DNA of 64,000 nucleotides, taken from an uncultured Eubacteriales bacterium. GTDB taxonomy: Bacteria > Bacillota > Clostridia > Christensenellales > Aristaeellaceae. This document shows, piece after piece, positions 1 to 8,149 of this stretch. The stretch covers positions 25,089 to 89,088 of the forward strand of contig CACWHI010000017.1 of assembly GCA_902760595.1 (NCBI GenBank). Reading direction: 5' to 3'. The first letter of the stretch is position 1; every line of letters starts with the position of its first letter. The position numbers and the translations under genes are program-made. Under the pieces are notes generated by a model. That model was not told the origin of the DNA. It ran no database searches and worked only from the letters and a program-made list of their open reading frames with translations.

Positions 1-137
1 ATGAAGAACTTGCCGTCGGGGGTCTTGAAGAGGCACTCTTCATAACCGGCCGCGTCACCGAAAGCGCCGACGGTCTTCTTCTTGATGAATTCGGCGGTAT
101 CGGTATCGTATTCAACCTTGCAGATGACTTTCTTCAT
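1..137 (-). CDS. Small hypothetical protein, 3' end outside window
   Basis: The first 45 codons of a leftward gene are visible; it runs off the window edge. The ATG at 137 is preceded by GTGAGGG at a good distance and by a consensus promoter at 216-244. The product starts MKKVICKVEYDTDTAEFIKK and carries a later GYEECLFKTPDGKFF stretch. This layout (an early KVEYDTDTA-like segment and a GYEE.LF.T.DGKFF segment) resembles a family of short proteins I recall as common and uncharacterised in Clostridia; that resemblance is from memory only. No function can be assigned. Confidence 0.6.
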   Translation of the reverse strand, partial: MKKVICKVEYDTDTAEFIKKKTVGAFGDAAGYEECLFKTPDGKFF

Positions 138-215
138 TATTTTACCCTCACTTTTGTTCGCGCGCCAAAAGGGTTGCGCGCCTCAGATAATGTATTTGGT
201 GTAACCACCATTGAC

Positions 216-244
216 ATCATAACACAATTTCGCTCAGAATGCAA
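216..244 (-). promoter_or_regulatory. SigA-type promoter for the partial gene at 1-137
   Basis: Reading leftward, TTGCAT (239-244) and TATGAT (216-221) are separated by 17 bp, about 80 bp before the ATG at 137. The 155-bp gap between this gene and the CDF gene otherwise holds only this promoter and an AT-rich leader. Confidence 0.7.
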
Positions 245-292
245 CAGTTTTCTTATTGTTAGGGCAAAATGCGCGATTATGGGCGATTATTT

Positions 293-1426
293 TCAGTCTG
301 ACACGTCCACATCGGGCACGATTTGGATGTTGTAATCCGGATAAGCCTGGCGGATCTCCCTGTACAGGGTCTCCAGGCCTTCCTTGGGCTTGATGTCAAA
401 GCTCATGACCACGTCGAAGCGCATGTCCTTGCTCTCCGGCTCAATGTAGAAGCCGTGCATCTGCAGAGCCCAGTCGTGGGACATCACCTTCGCGCGCACG
501 TCGTTTTGGATGCGGGCGGCCTCGCTGTCTCCGGTGTTGTAGGAGTATACGCTGACGCCGGTCAGGATGACGCCGGTCTCCTTGTACACCCGGCCTTCCG
601 CCCGGCGCGTCAGCTTGTCCACCTCGCTGACCTTCATGGTGTCGGGCAGCTCCAGGTGAACGGAGGCATAGTTCTTGTCCGGCCCGTAATTGTACATGAT
701 CAGGTCGTAGGCGCCGCGCACCTCGGGCTCGTCGTTCAGGATCCGCTTGACCTCGCTGGTCAGCTCGGAATCCGCGCGCGCGCCGAGGATATCGTTCAGC
801 GTCTCGCTCATCATCTCAATGCCGGACTTGATGATGAACACGGAGATGACCACGCCGACATAGGCCTCCAGGGATACACCGGTGAGCATGAAAATGATGG
901 CGGACACCAGCACGGAGGAGGAGAGGATGGCGTCGAACATGGCGTCAGAGCCGGAGGCGATCAGGGAGCCGGAATTGACTTTCTCGCCCTGCTTTTTGAC
1001 ATAGGTGCCCAGGACCAGCTTGGCGACGATGGCCACGGCGATGATCACCAGCGAAACCACGGAGTATTCCGCCTTTTCGGGATGGATGATCTTCTTGACG
1101 GACTCCACCGCGGAGGTGATGCCGGCGTACAGCACGATGCCGGAGACGATCATGGCGCTCAGGTACTCGATACGTCCGTAGCCGAGGGGGTGCTTCTTAT
1201 CGGGCAGCCGGCCCGCCAGCTTGGTGCCGACGATGGTGATGATGGAGGACAGGGCGTCCGACAGGTTGTTGACCGCGTCCAGGATCACGGCGATCGAGTT
1301 GGAGATGATGCCGACGCCCGCCTTGAAGGCTGCCAGGAATACGTTGGTCAGAATGCCGATGACGCTGGTGAGGATGATGACGCGGTCACGGCTCTGGGAG
1401 ATCTGCGAGGGGGTATTTTCTGACAT
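293..1426 (-). CDS. Cation diffusion facilitator (CDF) family transporter
   Basis: Membrane antiporter of the CDF family, expected to export divalent metal ions (Zn, Mn, Fe or Co) against protons. About six hydrophobic segments lie between residues 15 and 205. Metal-site residues fit the family: D50 with NNLSD (53-57) in TM2 and D161-x3-D165 in TM5, where many relatives have a His/Asp pair. An all-Asp/Asn site is often seen in Mn/Fe-type members, but specificity is not settled here. The protein is 377 aa, longer than the usual ~300; residues 215-300 form the standard cytosolic dimerisation domain and 305-377 look like a second, related beta-alpha-beta segment. It is monocistronic, with GGAG ahead of the ATG. 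Confidence 0.9.
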   Translation of the reverse strand: MSENTPSQISQSRDRVIILTSVIGILTNVFLAAFKAGVGIISNSIAVILDAVNNLSDALSSIITIVGTKLAGRLPDKKHPLGYGRIEYLSAMIVSGIVLYAGITSAVESVKKIIHPEKAEYSVVSLVIIAVAIVAKLVLGTYVKKQGEKVNSGSLIASGSDAMFDAILSSSVLVSAIIFMLTGVSLEAYVGVVISVFIIKSGIEMMSETLNDILGARADSELTSEVKRILNDEPEVRGAYDLIMYNYGPDKNYASVHLELPDTMKVSEVDKLTRRAEGRVYKETGVILTGVSVYSYNTGDSEAARIQNDVRAKVMSHDWALQMHGFYIEPESKDMRFDVVMSFDIKPKEGLETLYREIRQAYPDYNIQIVPDVDVSD

Positions 1427-1468
1427 GGCTGAGACTCCTTTTGATTATGGAAAAGTGTCAAGATGAAA

Positions 1469-1491
1469 GAAACTGCGCTGAGCGCAGTTTC
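1469..1491 (-). terminator. Hairpin terminator after lysS
   Basis: A perfect 10-bp stem GAAACTGCGC/GCGCAGTTTC with a 3-nt loop lies just past the lysS stop and is followed on the minus strand by TTTCATCTT. It separates lysS from the CDF gene. Confidence 0.7.
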
Positions 1492-1533
1492 TTCCATAAC
1501 TTCACACTTCACTCTGCACGCTTCACACTGTGT

Positions 1534-3462
1534 TCAGCAGAGCTTCGCTCCCGCGGGGATGTGCGGATCTACCATCAGCAGGTGCAGGCGTTCCTCGTCG
1601 CCTTCCTTATGCACGGCGCTGATCAGCATGCCGCAGGATTCGATGCCCATCATGGGGCGGGGCGGCAGGTTGGTGATGGCGATACAGGTCTTGCCGATGA
1701 GCTCTTCGGGCTCGTAATAGGCGTGGATGCCGCTCAGGATCACGCGCTCCTGGCCGCTGCCGTCGTCCAGGGTGAACCTGAGCAGCTTCTTGGACTTGGG
1801 CACCGCCTCGCAGGCGAGCACCTTCACGGCGCGGAAATCGCTCTTGCTGAAGGTTTCAAAGTCCACCTGGTCTTGGAACAGCGGCTCGATGACTACGTTG
1901 GAGAAGTCGATCTTCTCTTCCGGGACGGGCACCTGGGCAGGCGCGGGAGCGGGTTTTTCTTCCTTTTTCGGCATATCCAGGGGCTTCATGGTCGGGAAGA
2001 GCAGCACGTCGCGGATGGAGGGCGCGTTAGTCAGCAGCATGACCAGGCGGTCGACGCCGACGCCCAGGCCACCCGTAGGCGGCATGCCGATCTCCAGCGC
2101 GTTCAGAAAGTCCTCGTCCACGCCCTGGGCTTCCTCGTCGCCCTGGGCCTTGAGCGCCGCCTGCGCCTCGAAGCGCGCGCGCTGGTCGATGGGGTCGTTG
2201 AGCTCGGAGAAGGCGTTGCCCATCTCGCGGCCCAGCATGAAGACCTCGAAGCGCTCCGTATAGCCGGGGTGCAGCGGATCCTTCTTCGCCAAGGGGGAGA
2301 TCTCCACCGGATGGCCGTACAGGAAGGTGGGCTGCACGAGGTTCTTTTCGACGTACTCGTCAAAGAACAGGTTCAGGATGTCGCCCTTCTGGTGGCGCTG
2401 CTCGTACTTGATGCCGCGCTGGTCGGCAATGGCCCGCGCCTCCTCCAGGGTGCTGATCTGGTCGAAGTCCACGCCCGCGTACTGGCGCACGGCTTCCACC
2501 ATGGACAGGCGCGCGAAGGGCTTGTCCAGGTCCAGCTGCACGTCGCCGCAGTCAATGAGGCCTGTGCCGTTCACCTGGTGGGCCACGTAGCGGAACATCT
2601 CTTCCACGATGTTCATCATGCCTTCGTAGTTGGTAAAGGCCTGGTACAGCTCCAGCATGGTGAATTCCGGATTGTGCCGGGTGTCCATGCCCTCGTTGCG
2701 GAACACGCGGCCGATCTCGTACACGCGCTCAAAGCCGCCCACGATCAGCCGCTTCAGGTGCAGCTCCAGGGCAATGCGCAGGTACATGTCGATGTCCAGC
2801 GTGTTGTGGTGCGTGATGAAGGGCCGCGCCGCCGCGCCGCCGGCCTGCGTGTGCAGCACCGGGGTCTCCACCTCCAGGAAGCCCTTTTCGTTCAGAAAGG
2901 TGCGGATGGCGCTGATGACCTGGGAGCGCTTGATGAAGGTATCGCGGACCTCGGGGTTCACGATCATGTCCAGGTAGCGCTGGCGGTAGCGCAGGTCCTG
3001 GTCCTGCAGGCCGTGGAATTTCTCTGGCAGGGGCTTCAGGCACTTGCTGAGGAGGGTGATCTCCTGCGCGTGCACGGAGATCTCGCCGGTCTGGGTCCTG
3101 AACACGAAGCCCTTGACGCCGATCACGTCGCCGATGTCCCAGGACTTGAACTTCATGTACTCGTCCGCGCCGACGTCGTCGCGCTTCACATAGGCCTGGA
3201 TGTCGCCCTGGCCGTCCAGCAGGTGGCCGAAGGACGCCTTGCCCATGACCCGGCGGCTCATCATGCGGCCCGCGATGCAGACCGTTTTGCCCTCGAACTG
3301 GTCAAAGCTGTTTTTGATCTCGGCGGAATGCGCATCCACCGGGAATTTGGTCAGCAGGTAGGGACTTTCCCCCTGGTCGAACAGGGTCTGCAGCTTCGCG
3401 CGGCGGATCTGTTCCTGCTCGGAAAGGGAAGGCGCGGATGCGTGGTTATCTGTGTTTGCCAT
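1534..3462 (-). CDS. lysS: Lysyl-tRNA synthetase (class II) with fused C-terminal tRNA-binding domain
   Basis: Charges tRNA-Lys with lysine in the cytoplasm. Residues ~60-150 are the OB-fold anticodon-binding domain; ~180-500 form the class II catalytic core with motif 2 (FRNEGMDTRHNPEFTMLE) and motif 3 (GVGVDRLVMLLT). A normal bacterial LysRS of ~490-500 aa would end there. This one is 642 aa: after a Pro/Ala/Glu-rich linker (~500-528) comes a ~110-aa domain (FSKSDFRAVKVLACEAVPKS to the C-terminus) with the signature of the Trbp111/EMAP-II-type tRNA-binding module normally found at the C-terminus of MetRS. The gene follows greA by 8 bp, the common greA-lysS operon. The fusion is continuous, in frame, with no sign of a sequencing frameshift. 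Confidence 0.95.
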   Translation of the reverse strand: MANTDNHASAPSLSEQEQIRRAKLQTLFDQGESPYLLTKFPVDAHSAEIKNSFDQFEGKTVCIAGRMMSRRVMGKASFGHLLDGQGDIQAYVKRDDVGADEYMKFKSWDIGDVIGVKGFVFRTQTGEISVHAQEITLLSKCLKPLPEKFHGLQDQDLRYRQRYLDMIVNPEVRDTFIKRSQVISAIRTFLNEKGFLEVETPVLHTQAGGAAARPFITHHNTLDIDMYLRIALELHLKRLIVGGFERVYEIGRVFRNEGMDTRHNPEFTMLELYQAFTNYEGMMNIVEEMFRYVAHQVNGTGLIDCGDVQLDLDKPFARLSMVEAVRQYAGVDFDQISTLEEARAIADQRGIKYEQRHQKGDILNLFFDEYVEKNLVQPTFLYGHPVEISPLAKKDPLHPGYTERFEVFMLGREMGNAFSELNDPIDQRARFEAQAALKAQGDEEAQGVDEDFLNALEIGMPPTGGLGVGVDRLVMLLTNAPSIRDVLLFPTMKPLDMPKKEEKPAPAPAQVPVPEEKIDFSNVVIEPLFQDQVDFETFSKSDFRAVKVLACEAVPKSKKLLRFTLDDGSGQERVILSGIHAYYEPEELIGKTCIAITNLPPRPMMGIESCGMLISAVHKEGDEERLHLLMVDPHIPAGAKLC

Positions 3463-3470
3463 ATTTTCCC

Positions 3471-3995
3471 TTACTTTCTCGCTTCGATGCTGTTCAGCCT
3501 GAAGGTGACGAACTGATCCTCCGGCAGGAGCACCTTTACAGTGTCGCCGATGGCCTTGCCCAGCAGCGCGGCGCCGATGGCGGAGTCGTTGGAGATCAGA
3601 TGGCTGGCCGGATCGCTCTCACGCGCGCCCACGATGGTGTAGCTCAGCTCTTCGCCTACTTCGTAAAGGTCGGCGTCGCTGGTGTCCACGCACTCCACGG
3701 TCACGGTGGTGCCGATGTTCACGCTGTCGGTGGTCACGTTCGCGTCGTCCATCACGATGGCGGTCGCGATGGCCATCGTTAGCTCCTGGATCTCGGCTTC
3801 CAGCTTGGACTGCTCGTTCTTGGCGGCGTCGTATTCCGCGTTTTCACTTAAATCGCCGTAGCCGCGGGCGATGCTGATCTGCTCCGCCACCTGGGGACGG
3901 CGCACGTTTTCCAGATAATGCAGCTGCTGCTTCAGTTTTTCCATGCCTTCGGGGGAAACGACGATGCGCTTGCCCTGTTCCATTGCTTCACTCAT
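3471..3995 (-). CDS. greA: Transcription elongation factor GreA
   Basis: Rescues backtracked RNA polymerase by stimulating cleavage of the nascent transcript. The 174-aa product has the N-terminal antiparallel coiled coil (residues ~8-85) with the tip motif DLSENAEYDAAKNEQ that carries the acidic residues delivered to the polymerase active site, and a C-terminal FKBP-like domain (~90-174, with ASHLISNDSAIGAALLGK). ATG at 3995 is preceded by GAGAGGAG. It is first in a two-gene operon with lysS and has its own strong promoter at 4097-4125. Confidence 0.97.
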   Translation of the reverse strand: MSEAMEQGKRIVVSPEGMEKLKQQLHYLENVRRPQVAEQISIARGYGDLSENAEYDAAKNEQSKLEAEIQELTMAIATAIVMDDANVTTDSVNIGTTVTVECVDTSDADLYEVGEELSYTIVGARESDPASHLISNDSAIGAALLGKAIGDTVKVLLPEDQFVTFRLNSIEARK

Positions 3996-4059
3996 GATGA
4001 TCGGCTCCTCTCTGGTCGGTTCCTATTATGACACATAAAGTGGCATTTACACACACAAT

Positions 4060-4080
4060 AGCCGGGCGAAGGGCCCGGCT
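4060..4080. other. GC-rich hairpin in the greA 5' leader
   Basis: An 8-bp stem AGCCGGGC/GCCCGGCT lies between the greA promoter and gene, close to the expected transcript start. It is not followed by a clear T-run on either strand, so it may stabilise the leader or act as a weak terminator for readthrough from the upstream operon. Confidence 0.45.
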
Positions 4081-4096
4081 GATTGGCACAGTGCGT

Positions 4097-4125
4097 ATTA
4101 TACACACAAATACGCTGGAATGCAA
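4097..4125 (-). promoter_or_regulatory. SigA-type promoter of greA-lysS
   Basis: TTGCAT (4120-4125) and a perfect TATAAT (4097-4102) with a 17-bp spacer, pointing leftward into greA. Confidence 0.8.
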
Positions 4126-4148
4126 GCGAATTGTGGATGGCTGACGGT

Positions 4149-5078
4149 TTATTTTCCGATTTTCGCGGTATATTTGAACACCATGGGGTAGAGGGCGAAC
4201 GCGGCGAAGGCGGCGATCGCGTAGCGCGCGCCGCGCACCAGCAGGGCGGCGTAGGAGCCGCCGTTCAGGAACTCGGCGGAGAAGGGCAGCTTGAGCAGCG
4301 AGTTCAGGCCGAGGAAGACCGCGCCGCCGCCAAGCACGCGCAGCACGGCGCGCACGGGCTGCCGGGTGTTCTCAAAGTTCACGAAGCGCTCCTCTACGGC
4401 GCTGCCGGCGATGAAACCGATCAGCAGGCCGAGGCCGGTAAAGTAATCCGCGCTCTTGCAGTAGAAGAGACCCGGCAGCGCGGTCAGCAGCAGCACGCCG
4501 TTGAACAGCCGCCGGTCTGTGATCTTCCGGTCCAGGAAGAAAACGATCCCGGTCACCAGCAGGCCCAGCAGCCAGCCGCACAGCACGTCTGTTGGATAGT
4601 GCGCGCCGACCACGACGCGGGAGACGCCCACCAGCAGGGAGAAAACGACCGCCAGGCAGACGAGGAGCTTTTTCCTGAAGGACCGGGCGACGGACGCGCC
4701 CAGACTGGCGATGTTCGCTGAATGGCCGCTGGGGAAGGAATAGCCCTGGGCCGCGATGTCGTTGGGGTCCGCGTCCGGCGCGATCAGGCGCTTGAGGGTG
4801 ATGCCCTCATGATCCATATAGGGCCGGCGGCGCAGGATGACGTTCTTGATCATCGGCGCCCAGACATTGACCATCAGGATCACGAGCCCCACGCGCCGGC
4901 CGACGCGCTTGTCATAGCTCCAGTAAAGGAAGCCCAGGATCAGGATCAGGAAGATCTCCTCCCCGAAGAAGGAGAGCTTCGACAGCAGCGAGATGAGCGA
5001 GTCGGACATGTGGCTCTGCAGCCAGACCATCAGGTCCACTTCCCAGGGAAAGGCGAAGGTGTTTCCAACCAGTTCCAT
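4149..5078 (-). CDS. PAP2-family membrane phosphatase
   Basis: Integral membrane acid phosphatase of the PAP2/phosphatidic acid phosphatase superfamily; possible substrates are undecaprenyl pyrophosphate or lipid phosphates. All three family motifs are present: KNVILRRRP (KX6RP), PSGHS, and SRVVVGAHYPTD (SRX5HX3D). About seven hydrophobic helices follow; the C-terminal ~150 residues are further membrane segments after the phosphatase core. I place the start at 5078 (product begins MELVGNTF, 309 aa) because GGAG sits 8 bp upstream; a start at 5150 would add 24 residues without a ribosome site. It is last in an operon with the membrane protein and kinase upstream. Confidence 0.88.
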   Translation of the reverse strand: MELVGNTFAFPWEVDLMVWLQSHMSDSLISLLSKLSFFGEEIFLILILGFLYWSYDKRVGRRVGLVILMVNVWAPMIKNVILRRRPYMDHEGITLKRLIAPDADPNDIAAQGYSFPSGHSANIASLGASVARSFRKKLLVCLAVVFSLLVGVSRVVVGAHYPTDVLCGWLLGLLVTGIVFFLDRKITDRRLFNGVLLLTALPGLFYCKSADYFTGLGLLIGFIAGSAVEERFVNFENTRQPVRAVLRVLGGGAVFLGLNSLLKLPFSAEFLNGGSYAALLVRGARYAIAAFAAFALYPMVFKYTAKIGK

Positions 5079-5150
5079 TGCATTCACTCCATATGTCGAT
5101 GATTCAGACGTGTGGTAAAGAGAGATTAGATTCTGCCGGAACAGGCACAA

Positions 5151-6383
5151 TTACCACCAGTAGTTCCAGGTGATGACGGTGCAGACGATGTGCATGGCGG
5201 CGCTGCCGGCCAGCAGGAGGGCACTGAAGGCGCGGTATCCCCGGGTATCCGGAGCGGACAGGCACAGGGCATAGAAGATGAAGGGCATCACGTCCTTCAG
5301 GTAGCGGTTCCCGAACTGCCACCCGCCCAGCGTGCGGTGGCAGCAGAGAATGAACACATAAACGAGGCTCAGGGCGAAAATGGTCAGCGTCAGGCCCCGG
5401 TTCCGCCGGCCGTCCGCGCGGAGCGACTGCCACAGGCAGGTGACGATGGCGGCGGCGCTCATGGGATCGATGAGCGCAAACAGGTAGGTATCAAACGGCT
5501 GGAAGGTCAGCCGGTGAGTGGAGGCGTCCCAGCCTGGCAGTCGGAACAGCAGGGGCAGGTTGTCCTTGAGATAGGTCAGGCTGAACTGCCCGGTCTCCAC
5601 GCGCTGGAACTCAGGCAGGTAGTTGTGGCCGAACTCCAGGACGTTTCCGAAGCGCAGCCAGTTGAGCAGCATATAGCTGCCGCCCAGCAGCAGCGGCCCC
5701 AGCGCCCAGTACCAGTGCCTGCGGACGGCGCTCAGCAGGCTGTCCCGCGGGTGCGCTTCGTGCCAGCTGCGCCAGAGGATCATCAGCAGCGCGGGCAGGT
5801 ACAGGATCGCCATGGGCCGGCAGCCGACCGCGGCGGCCCAGCAGGCCAGGCTCCAGCCGCCCCGGGCCGTGGCGGCAAAGTACAGCGCCATCACGCAGAG
5901 GTTGAAGCACAGCGTCTGCGCGAAGAACCAGACCGCCGGGGTCAGCGCGATGAACAGATAGCCGGTGCCCAGGTACAGGCAGAGGGTCAGCAGCACCGCC
6001 TGGGCAGGCCCCTGGCCTGCCTTCCGCGCCAGCCGGACACACAGGAAAATGCCTGCCAGGCTGAAGCACAGGCTGATCAGCCCATCCGGCGTGTGGGTGC
6101 CGAATAACAGGGAAAACGGCAGCAGCACATAGGAAGGAAAGGGGGGGAAGCTGACATAGTAGCGTCCTTCGTAAATCGCCAGCTCCAGCCAGGGGTAGTC
6201 CTGCCCCAGGTCCAGCCGGCCGTGCAGCCAGGCGTCCGCCTGCAGCGCGTAGCTGTGGTAGCCGTTGGCGTTCCAGCACCACTGCCCGGTCATGGCGGCG
6301 ATAACGGCCAGGACCAGCAGAAAACAGCCTGCCGCGCACAGGCTGGGCAGGCTGTCCCTCAGAACACGCTTACCGGACGGCAT
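5151..6383 (-). CDS. Polytopic membrane protein, possible GT-C type glycosyltransferase
   Basis: A 410-aa protein with about ten hydrophobic segments and a long first extracytoplasmic loop (residues ~35-75) containing YPWLELAIYEGRYYVSFPPF. Topology, an aspartate soon after the first membrane helix and the aromatic-rich first loop resemble membrane mannosyl/arabinosyl-type (GT-C) transferases that use lipid-linked sugar donors. No catalytic motif is certain, so the function is a suggestion. Its first 14 bases overlap the end of the kinase gene, and the PAP2 phosphatase follows after 72 bp. A lipid-phosphate phosphatase beside a possible lipid-linked sugar transferase would fit envelope glycan synthesis, but this is inference. 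Confidence 0.6.
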   Translation of the reverse strand: MPSGKRVLRDSLPSLCAAGCFLLVLAVIAAMTGQWCWNANGYHSYALQADAWLHGRLDLGQDYPWLELAIYEGRYYVSFPPFPSYVLLPFSLLFGTHTPDGLISLCFSLAGIFLCVRLARKAGQGPAQAVLLTLCLYLGTGYLFIALTPAVWFFAQTLCFNLCVMALYFAATARGGWSLACWAAAVGCRPMAILYLPALLMILWRSWHEAHPRDSLLSAVRRHWYWALGPLLLGGSYMLLNWLRFGNVLEFGHNYLPEFQRVETGQFSLTYLKDNLPLLFRLPGWDASTHRLTFQPFDTYLFALIDPMSAAAIVTCLWQSLRADGRRNRGLTLTIFALSLVYVFILCCHRTLGGWQFGNRYLKDVMPFIFYALCLSAPDTRGYRAFSALLLAGSAAMHIVCTVITWNYWW

Positions 6384-6978
6384 CCACGATCCAGCGGACG
6401 GCCATATCCAGCGGGATGACCGCCGTATTGATCGTCAGGTGGTAGTTTTTGACGTCGCCCCAGTCGCGGTCGGTATAATGCTTATAGTAGAGCATGCGCT
6501 TCTTGTCCTTCTCCTCGAGGCGCTCGCCGATGGTCTTGCCCTCGATCTCGCCGTACTGCTCCAGGATGCGCTGCTGGCGGTATTCGTCGGAGGCGTGCAG
6601 GAAAACGCTCAGCACGTCGTCGCGCTCGCGCAGGATGTAGTCCGCGCAGCGCCCGACGATCACGCAGGGTGATTTCTCAGCCAGGTCCTGGATGGTCTTG
6701 GTCTGGGCGATGTAGATCTTGTCATAATTGGACAATTCCCCGCCCGGTACGGCCGTGACGCTGTGGGAAAGCAGCAGGTTGAACAGGAAGCTGTGGGTGG
6801 TGGAGGCGTATTCGCCCGCCTCGCGGACGAAGTCCGGGGAAAAGCCGGTCTCGGCGACGGCATGGTCGATGATCTCCTGATCATAGAACAGGATGCCGAG
6901 TTCCTCGGCGACCTTTTTGCCGACGGTGTGCCCGCCCGCGCCGAACTCACGGCTGATAGTGATGATGCGTTTGCTCAT
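6370..6978 (-). CDS. Cytidylate kinase-like family protein
   Basis: Predicted small-molecule kinase of the AAA/cytidylate-kinase-like family, about 202 aa. It begins MSKRIITISREFGAGG, where the usual Walker A is replaced by the family's SREFGAGG-x-VGKK loop; a later segment (VIVGRCADYILRE) also matches this family. True CMP kinase is larger and differs here, so the substrate is unknown. The start at 6978 is chosen because AGGAGGA lies just upstream and because the operon promoter (7036-7064) would lie within a longer reading frame. It is first in the operon with the membrane protein and PAP2 phosphatase. Confidence 0.8.
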   Translation of the reverse strand: MSKRIITISREFGAGGHTVGKKVAEELGILFYDQEIIDHAVAETGFSPDFVREAGEYASTTHSFLFNLLLSHSVTAVPGGELSNYDKIYIAQTKTIQDLAEKSPCVIVGRCADYILRERDDVLSVFLHASDEYRQQRILEQYGEIEGKTIGERLEEKDKKRMLYYKHYTDRDWGDVKNYHLTINTAVIPLDMAVRWIVDAVR

Positions 6979-7035
6979 AAAACTGTCCTCCTGCATATAG
7001 TGCGCAGAACATTGTTTGTTCCTTTCAGCAAAGCC

Positions 7036-7064
7036 ATTATAACCCAAAGACCGTTTTTTCGCAA
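7036..7064 (-). promoter_or_regulatory. SigA-type promoter of the kinase/membrane/PAP2 operon
   Basis: TTGCGA (7059-7064), 17 bp, TATAAT (7036-7041), reading leftward, with a ~55-nt leader before the ATG at 6978. Confidence 0.75.
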
Positions 7065-7087
7065 GGAAAACTTCGGCTGCCTGCGGG

Positions 7088-8146
7088 TCATATCAGGCTG
7101 TAATTCGGCATCGCGTTGAGGGTCAGGTCCGCGATCTGGCCCCGCATGAGCCTGTAATAAGCCGCGGAACCGATCATCGCGCCGTTGTCGCCGCAGAGGT
7201 CCAGGCGCGGGCAATAGAAGGCGATCCCGCGCTGTCCGCAGGCTTCCTGCAGCTGCGCGCGCAGGCGGCGGTTGGCGGATACGCCGCCGGCCAGCGCCAG
7301 CTTCCGGTATCCGGTGTCCTTGAGCGCCAGCAGGGTCTTATCCGTCAGCTGGTCGCACACCGCCTTGCGGAAGGAGGAGGCCAGGTCGGCGGGCGGCATC
7401 ATCTCACCGCTCATACGCTGCTGGTTGACCGCGTTCAGGAAAGCCGTCTTCAGGCCGGAAAAGCTGAAATCATACTTTCCGTCGGTGTGCGAATGGGGGA
7501 GTCGCAGGGCTGTATCGTTCCCTTCGTCCGCCAGCCTGTCCAGCCGGGGGCCGCCGGGATAGGGCAGGTCCAGCACACGGGCGGCCTTGTCGAAGGCCTC
7601 CCCGGCCGCGTCGTCCTGGGTGCAGCCGATCAGCCGGTAGACGCCGTAATCCTCCACCGCGAACAGGTGGCTGTGCCCGCCACTGACTGCCAGGCACAGA
7701 AACGGCGGCTCCAGTTCGGGAAAGGTCAGGTAGTTCGCGCAGATGTGCCCTTCGATGTGGTGCACGGGCACCAGCGGCTTGCGGCAGGCGAAGGCCAGCC
7801 CCTTCATGTAGCTGACGCCGATCAGCAGCGCGCCGACCAGGCCCGGTCCGCAGGTGACCGCCAGCGCGTCGATGCCGTCCATGCTCACATCCGCTTCCTT
7901 CAGCGCGGCCTCCACGATCTGGCTCACCTTCTCCACGTGCGCGCGGGAGGCGATCTCCGGCACCACGCCGCCGTACAGGGCGTGCAGGTCGATCTGCGAA
8001 TACACCGCGTTGGAGAGGATTTTTCTCCCGTTCTCCACCACGGCGGCTGCCGTCTCGTCGCAGGAGGTCTCCAGCGCGAGGATGCGCACATGCTCCTGCT
8101 TTTTCAGCGCTTCCGCGCGGGCTTTCATTTCCTGAATGTAGGTCAT
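7088..8146 (-). CDS. tsaD: tRNA N6-threonylcarbamoyladenosine transferase TsaD
   Basis: Transfers the threonylcarbamoyl group from TC-AMP to A37 of ANN-decoding tRNAs, with TsaB and TsaE. The 352-aa protein has the ASKHA-fold start ILALETSCDETAAAVV, the metal-binding motif HHIEGH (with VP before it), and the nucleotide-binding GGVSANRRLR near residue 290. It is last in a tightly packed run prfB, TIGR01906, DUF1016, tsaD; the DUF1016 gene ends 3 bp upstream. tsaB and tsaE are not nearby in this window. Confidence 0.96.
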   Translation of the reverse strand: MTYIQEMKARAEALKKQEHVRILALETSCDETAAAVVENGRKILSNAVYSQIDLHALYGGVVPEIASRAHVEKVSQIVEAALKEADVSMDGIDALAVTCGPGLVGALLIGVSYMKGLAFACRKPLVPVHHIEGHICANYLTFPELEPPFLCLAVSGGHSHLFAVEDYGVYRLIGCTQDDAAGEAFDKAARVLDLPYPGGPRLDRLADEGNDTALRLPHSHTDGKYDFSFSGLKTAFLNAVNQQRMSGEMMPPADLASSFRKAVCDQLTDKTLLALKDTGYRKLALAGGVSANRRLRAQLQEACGQRGIAFYCPRLDLCGDNGAMIGSAAYYRLMRGQIADLTLNAMPNYSLI

Positions 8147-8149
8147 AAG

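Noticed and set aside
1441..3516. 691-aa plus-strand frame opposite lysS
   Set aside because: It is the antisense shadow of lysS; rich in His/Val/Leu/Gln low complexity, with no ribosome site and no family match.
4060..4080. Strong terminator between PAP2 and greA
   Set aside because: The hairpin lacks a T-run and lies downstream of the greA promoter; listed only as a leader hairpin.
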